The translations under genes were made by a program, and so were the position numbers. The notes under the pieces are model-generated. The model was not told the origin of the DNA. It did no database searches and worked only from the letters and a program-made list of their open reading frames with translations. DNA of 64,000 nt from positions 1,860,001-1,924,000 of the forward strand of contig NZ_AP025170.1 of NCBI RefSeq assembly GCF_003402535.2. The letters run 5' to 3'. The stretch's first letter is position 1; each line of letters starts with the position of its first letter. This DNA comes from Cupriavidus sp. P-10 (GTDB lineage: Bacteria > Pseudomonadota > Gammaproteobacteria > Burkholderiales > Burkholderiaceae). Shown in pieces: positions 60,750 through 64,000 of the stretch.

Positions 60750-60869
60750 TGTTGATCCCCTCTTTGATTCCATCCAGGATTTTCCATGCCTCGTGGGACC
60801 GCGCATGGCAATGGCGCCCCCTGGCGACGGTGTCCGACGACACGACCGCCCCCTTGCCGACATGCGTTT

Positions 60870-62273
60870 CTAGCCGTTCGCCAGAAACATTCGGCTGACG
60901 TCATTGAACAAAGCGAGCGAGGTCAGGAGCAAGATGCAGGCGATGCCAACCTTTTGCAGCATTGCCTGCCAGTGGTCTGGGACGGGCCGGCCAGTCAAAA
61001 ATTCCACGCAATAATACAGCAAATGCCCCCCATCCAGAACCGGAATAGGTAACAAATTCAGTACACCGAGGCTAACGCTGACCAGCGCCAGGAAGCTGAC
61101 AAAGGCCTGCAGGCCGAGGTTTGCGGCACGCCCGGCGTAGTCGGCCACGGTCAGCGGACCGCTCAGGTTCTGCAGCGACGCCTGCCCCACCAGCATCTTG
61201 CCGAGCAGCTTCAGCGACAGCGCGCTGGTGTCCCACACCTGGCCGAAGGCGCGGGTCAGCGCCTCGTCCGGACGGTAGCGCACCGTCTCCATCTCTACGG
61301 CCTGGCTGAGGGCCGCGCCCAGTTTGCCCGCCGGCGGGGCCGGCGCGCCGCTGGCGTCTTTTTCGCCGTCGCGCGGGGCGGCAGCATCCAGTGTCACCGG
61401 CACGTCCAGGCGCTTGCCGTCGCGCTCGATGCCGAGCGTCACGGTCTGCCCGGGCTGGCTGCGCACCGCCTTGATCAGCGCGCTGGCCTGGGTCAGCGGG
61501 GTGCCCTGCCAGGCAACGACGCGGTCGCCCTTCTTCAGCCCGGCACGCTCGGCGGCCGAATCTGCCAATACCTCGGTGATGGTGACCGGCCCGCCCTTCA
61601 GATGCAGGCCGAGCGTGCTGAGCGGATCCTGCTCCGGGTTGCCGCCGGTATTGGGCAGGCGCGCCAGCGTGACGTCCCGCTCGGCGCCGTCGGCGGCGCG
61701 CACGCGCAGCACGGCACGTGTATCGCCGAAGCCCTCGGCGAAGACCGCCATGCGCAGGTCGTTCCAGGAACGCACCGCTTCGGTATGGCCGTTGGCGGTC
61801 AGCGACAGCACCCGGTCGCCTTCGCGCACGCCGGCCTGTTGCGCCATGGTACCGGCCGCCGGTGCGGCGACGATGGGGGCGGGTTCGCGCATGCCGCCGG
61901 TGAACAGCGCGAAGTACAGCACGATCGCCAGCAGGAAATTGGCCATCGGCCCTGCCGCGACAATGATGAAGCGCTTGCCGACCGGCTGGCGGTTGAACGC
62001 GCGCGGCAGGTCGGCCGGATCGATCGGGGTGTCACGCTCGGGATCGACCTCACGCTCGTCCAGCATCTTGACGTAGCCGCCCAGCGGGATGGCCGCCACC
62101 GTCCATTCGGTGCGGTCGCGGCTCTTCGAGATCCAGCGCAGCAGCGGCCGCCCGAAACCGATCGAAAAGCGCAACACCTTCACGCCGCAGGCGCGCGCGG
62201 CGAGGTAATGCCCCATCTCGTGCACGTAGATGAGCACGCACAGGGCAACGATGAAAGCGAGTACGGTTTGCAT
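60870..62273 (-). CDS. rseP: Site-2 metalloprotease RseP
   Basis: A 467-residue inner-membrane zinc protease that cuts anti-sigma factor RseA in the envelope stress response. The zinc motif is His18-Glu19-x-x-His22 (VHEMGHYLAA); two PDZ domains lie in ~120-300 (GDRVLSLTANGH and GDRVVAWQGTPL), and the third motif is LLPIPVLDGGHLLYY near residue 405. Adjacent to bamA and dxr as in other betaproteobacteria. Confidence 0.96.
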   Translation of the reverse strand: MQTVLAFIVALCVLIYVHEMGHYLAARACGVKVLRFSIGFGRPLLRWISKSRDRTEWTVAAIPLGGYVKMLDEREVDPERDTPIDPADLPRAFNRQPVGKRFIIVAAGPMANFLLAIVLYFALFTGGMREPAPIVAAPAAGTMAQQAGVREGDRVLSLTANGHTEAVRSWNDLRMAVFAEGFGDTRAVLRVRAADGAERDVTLARLPNTGGNPEQDPLSTLGLHLKGGPVTITEVLADSAAERAGLKKGDRVVAWQGTPLTQASALIKAVRSQPGQTVTLGIERDGKRLDVPVTLDAAAPRDGEKDASGAPAPPAGKLGAALSQAVEMETVRYRPDEALTRAFGQVWDTSALSLKLLGKMLVGQASLQNLSGPLTVADYAGRAANLGLQAFVSFLALVSVSLGVLNLLPIPVLDGGHLLYYCVEFLTGRPVPDHWQAMLQKVGIACILLLTSLALFNDVSRMFLANG

Positions 62274-62388
62274 GGCGTTGGGACGTCAGTAACAGTGGCT
62301 GGACTGGCGCGCCGGATCCGGGTGTTCCGGCATGTCCGGGGCCGCCGCAGCCGCTATTGTCGCAGATGCGGCTGGCCGGCCCGTCGGA

Positions 62389-63570
62389 TCAGCGGCGCAG
62401 CGCCAGTCCGGCAACGGCCGCGCGCGCTGCGTCGCGCGCCACGCGGTCGGCATCAAGGATGGCGTCGAGCGTGTCCGCCGGGCCGGCCGGTGCCGCCTGG
62501 AGCACTTGGGCCACCAACCGCGCGATGTCAGTGAAGCGCACTTTTCCGCTCAGGAATGCTTCGACCGCCACCTCGTTTGCCGCATTGAGCACGGTCGGCG
62601 CCACCCCACCGGCGCCCAGGGCGTCGAAGGCGAGACCCAGGCACGGGAAGCGCTGCAGGTCCGGCTTCTCGAAATGCAGCCCGCCTGCCAGCGTCAGGTC
62701 GAGCGGCGACACGCCGGCATCGATGCGCTCGGGATAGGCCAGGCCGTAGGCGATCGGCGTGCGCATGTCCGGATTGCCCAACTGCGCCAGCACCGAGCCG
62801 TCATGGTAGGCCACCATCGAATGTACGATGCTCTGCGGGTGGATCAGCACCTCGATGCGCTCGGCCGGCGCGCCGAACAGCCAGTGCGCCTCGATTACTT
62901 CGAGGCCCTTGTTCATCATGGTGGCAGAGTCGACCGAGATCTTGCGGCCCATGACCCAGTTCGGGTGGGCGCAGGCCTCATCGGGAGAAATGTCGTGCAG
63001 CGTGTCGGGATCGCGCGTGCGGAACGGCCCGCCCGACGCGGTCAGCAGCACCCTGGCCACGCCGCGGCCATAGCGCGGATCGTCGGCCGGCAGGCACTGG
63101 AAGATGGCGTTATGCTCGCTGTCGATCGGCAGCAGCGTGGCGCCATGCTCGCGCACCGCGTCCATGAAGATGCGGCCAGACATCACCAGCGCTTCCTTGT
63201 TGGCCAGCAGCACGCGCTTGCCGGCACAGGCAGCGGCCAGCGTCGGGCGCAGGCCGGCGGCGCCGACGATCGCGGCCATCACGGCGTCAGTCTGCGCATC
63301 GGCGGCGACCGATTCAAGCTCGGCCTCGCCGTAGCTGACTTCGGTATCGACGCCGGCATCGCGCAGCAGCGTCTGCAGTTCTCCCGCCGCCTCGGCGCTG
63401 CCCACCACGGCGCGAGCCGGGCGGAATGCCATGCATTGATCGGCCAGCTTGCGCACTTGCCGGTGCGCCGTCAGCGCATGCACGGTGTAGCGGTCAGGAT
63501 GGCGGCGGACGACGTCAAGCGTGCTTTCGCCGATCGAGCCGGTGGCGCCCAGGATGGTAATGCGCTGCAT
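62389..63570 (-). CDS. dxr: 1-deoxy-D-xylulose 5-phosphate reductoisomerase
   Basis: A 393-residue NADPH enzyme, second step of the MEP isoprenoid route. The nucleotide motif is [14 protein letters not shown], and the metal and substrate loops are [19 protein letters not shown] and [23 protein letters not shown]. The ATG at 63570 gives the standard start MQRITILG. It lies between rseP and cdsA. Confidence 0.97.
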   Translation of the reverse strand: MQRITILGATGSIGESTLDVVRRHPDRYTVHALTAHRQVRKLADQCMAFRPARAVVGSAEAAGELQTLLRDAGVDTEVSYGEAELESVAADAQTDAVMAAIVGAAGLRPTLAAACAGKRVLLANKEALVMSGRIFMDAVREHGATLLPIDSEHNAIFQCLPADDPRYGRGVARVLLTASGGPFRTRDPDTLHDISPDEACAHPNWVMGRKISVDSATMMNKGLEVIEAHWLFGAPAERIEVLIHPQSIVHSMVAYHDGSVLAQLGNPDMRTPIAYGLAYPERIDAGVSPLDLTLAGGLHFEKPDLQRFPCLGLAFDALGAGGVAPTVLNAANEVAVEAFLSGKVRFTDIARLVAQVLQAAPAGPADTLDAILDADRVARDAARAAVAGLALRR

Positions 63571-63593
63571 ATCAGACCGATTCAGAGAAGGCT

Positions 63594-64000
63594 TCAGAGA
63601 AAAATCAGCATCAGGGCCGCCAGCGGGAACACCGGCAGCAAGGCATCGATCCGGTCCAGCACGCCGCCATGGCCTGGCAGCAGCCGGCTGCTGTCCTTCA
63701 TGCCGACCTGGCGCTTGAGCAGCGACTCGAACAGGTCGCCCACCACACTCGCCGCCACCAGCAGCGTGGTCAGCCCGGCCACATAGCCCAGGCCACCGCG
63801 ATCGCCCAGCACCGAGAACCAGGTGGGCGCGAAGGCATGGGTGGCAGCCAGCACCAGGGCGATGACAAGCGCCAGCAGCCAGCCGCCAATGGCGCCTTCC
63901 CAGGACTTGCCCGGGCTGATGGACGGTGCCAGCTTGCGCCGGCCAATGGCCTTGCCGGTGAAATAAGCGCCGATATCGGCCGCCCACACCAGCACCGCCG
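63594..64000 (-). CDS. cdsA: Phosphatidate cytidylyltransferase, C-terminal part (cut by window end)
   Basis: The last ~135 residues of CdsA, which makes CDP-diacylglycerol in the inner membrane. The family signature is intact ([30 protein letters not shown]), as is [28 protein letters not shown]. Several hydrophobic segments follow. The amino end lies beyond base 64000. It heads the visible part of the leftward envelope operon. Confidence 0.93.
   Translation of the reverse strand, partial: AVLVWAADIGAYFTGKAIGRRKLAPSISPGKSWEGAIGGWLLALVIALVLAATHAFAPTWFSVLGDRGGLGYVAGLTTLLVAASVVGDLFESLLKRQVGMKDSSRLLPGHGGVLDRIDALLPVFPLAALMLIFL

Overview
The window is a GC-rich bacterial chromosome segment. Its housekeeping block (cdsA-dxr-rseP-bamA-skp-lpxD-fabZ-lpxA-lpxB-rnhB-trmH, then ppsR/ppsA), the abundance of orphan Bug-type (TctC) solute receptors, and the protein sequences point to a Burkholderiaceae betaproteobacterium, most likely Cupriavidus. 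That placement is by recognition only; no search was run. I see no rRNA, tRNA, CRISPR array, IS element or prophage.

Region 1 (1-17 kb) is a catabolic accessory region. An AraC regulator faces an AhpD-like protein, and a LysR regulator follows. Two large operons then diverge from 7.70-7.97 kb. The leftward arm encodes a CaiB/BaiF CoA-transferase, an enoyl-CoA hydratase-like protein, a Bug receptor, a COG3618 amidohydrolase (lactonase-like) and a fluoroacetyl-CoA-thioesterase-like hot-dog protein. The rightward arm encodes an iron-dependent alcohol dehydrogenase, a second Bug receptor, an AraD1/XylX-like FAH-fold protein, a complete TRAP transporter (DctP, DctQ, DctM), a second COG3618 amidohydrolase, an FMN-dependent 2-hydroxyacid dehydrogenase and an exported PPC/DUF296 protein. 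A perfect 11-bp inverted repeat lies between the arms. Together they look like an uptake and degradation route for an organic acid or lactone that I cannot name; this is the best candidate here for an undescribed system.

Region 2 (17-30 kb) mixes small conserved genes and housekeeping: DUF1289, MOSC, a glutamine amidotransferase, a penicillin-acylase family hydrolase, an aldehyde dehydrogenase, an ABC-F ATPase (YbiT type), LD-carboxypeptidase, tadA, queD and queE, DUF1993 and two proteins of unknown function.

Region 3 (30-40 kb) holds redox and stress genes. A LysR regulator diverges from an MFS exporter, dkgB and an Old Yellow Enzyme. A TetR regulator overlaps a membrane metal-dependent hydrolase gene. 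DUF3616, a GlxA-type regulator, DUF6130 and ohr follow. A 21-bp sequence is repeated in front of glxA and in the ohr upstream region.

Region 4 (40-64 kb) is core genome: guaB, a small membrane protein and guaA; an EamA transporter; a DUF4124 protein; ratA-rnfH divergent from smpB; an SPFH/NfeD pair; divergent ppsA and ppsR; and the long leftward envelope operon from cdsA (cut by the window end) to the SpoU methyltransferase, joining isoprenoid (dxr), envelope proteolysis (rseP), outer-membrane assembly (bamA, skp) and lipid A synthesis (lpxD, fabZ, lpxA, lpxB).
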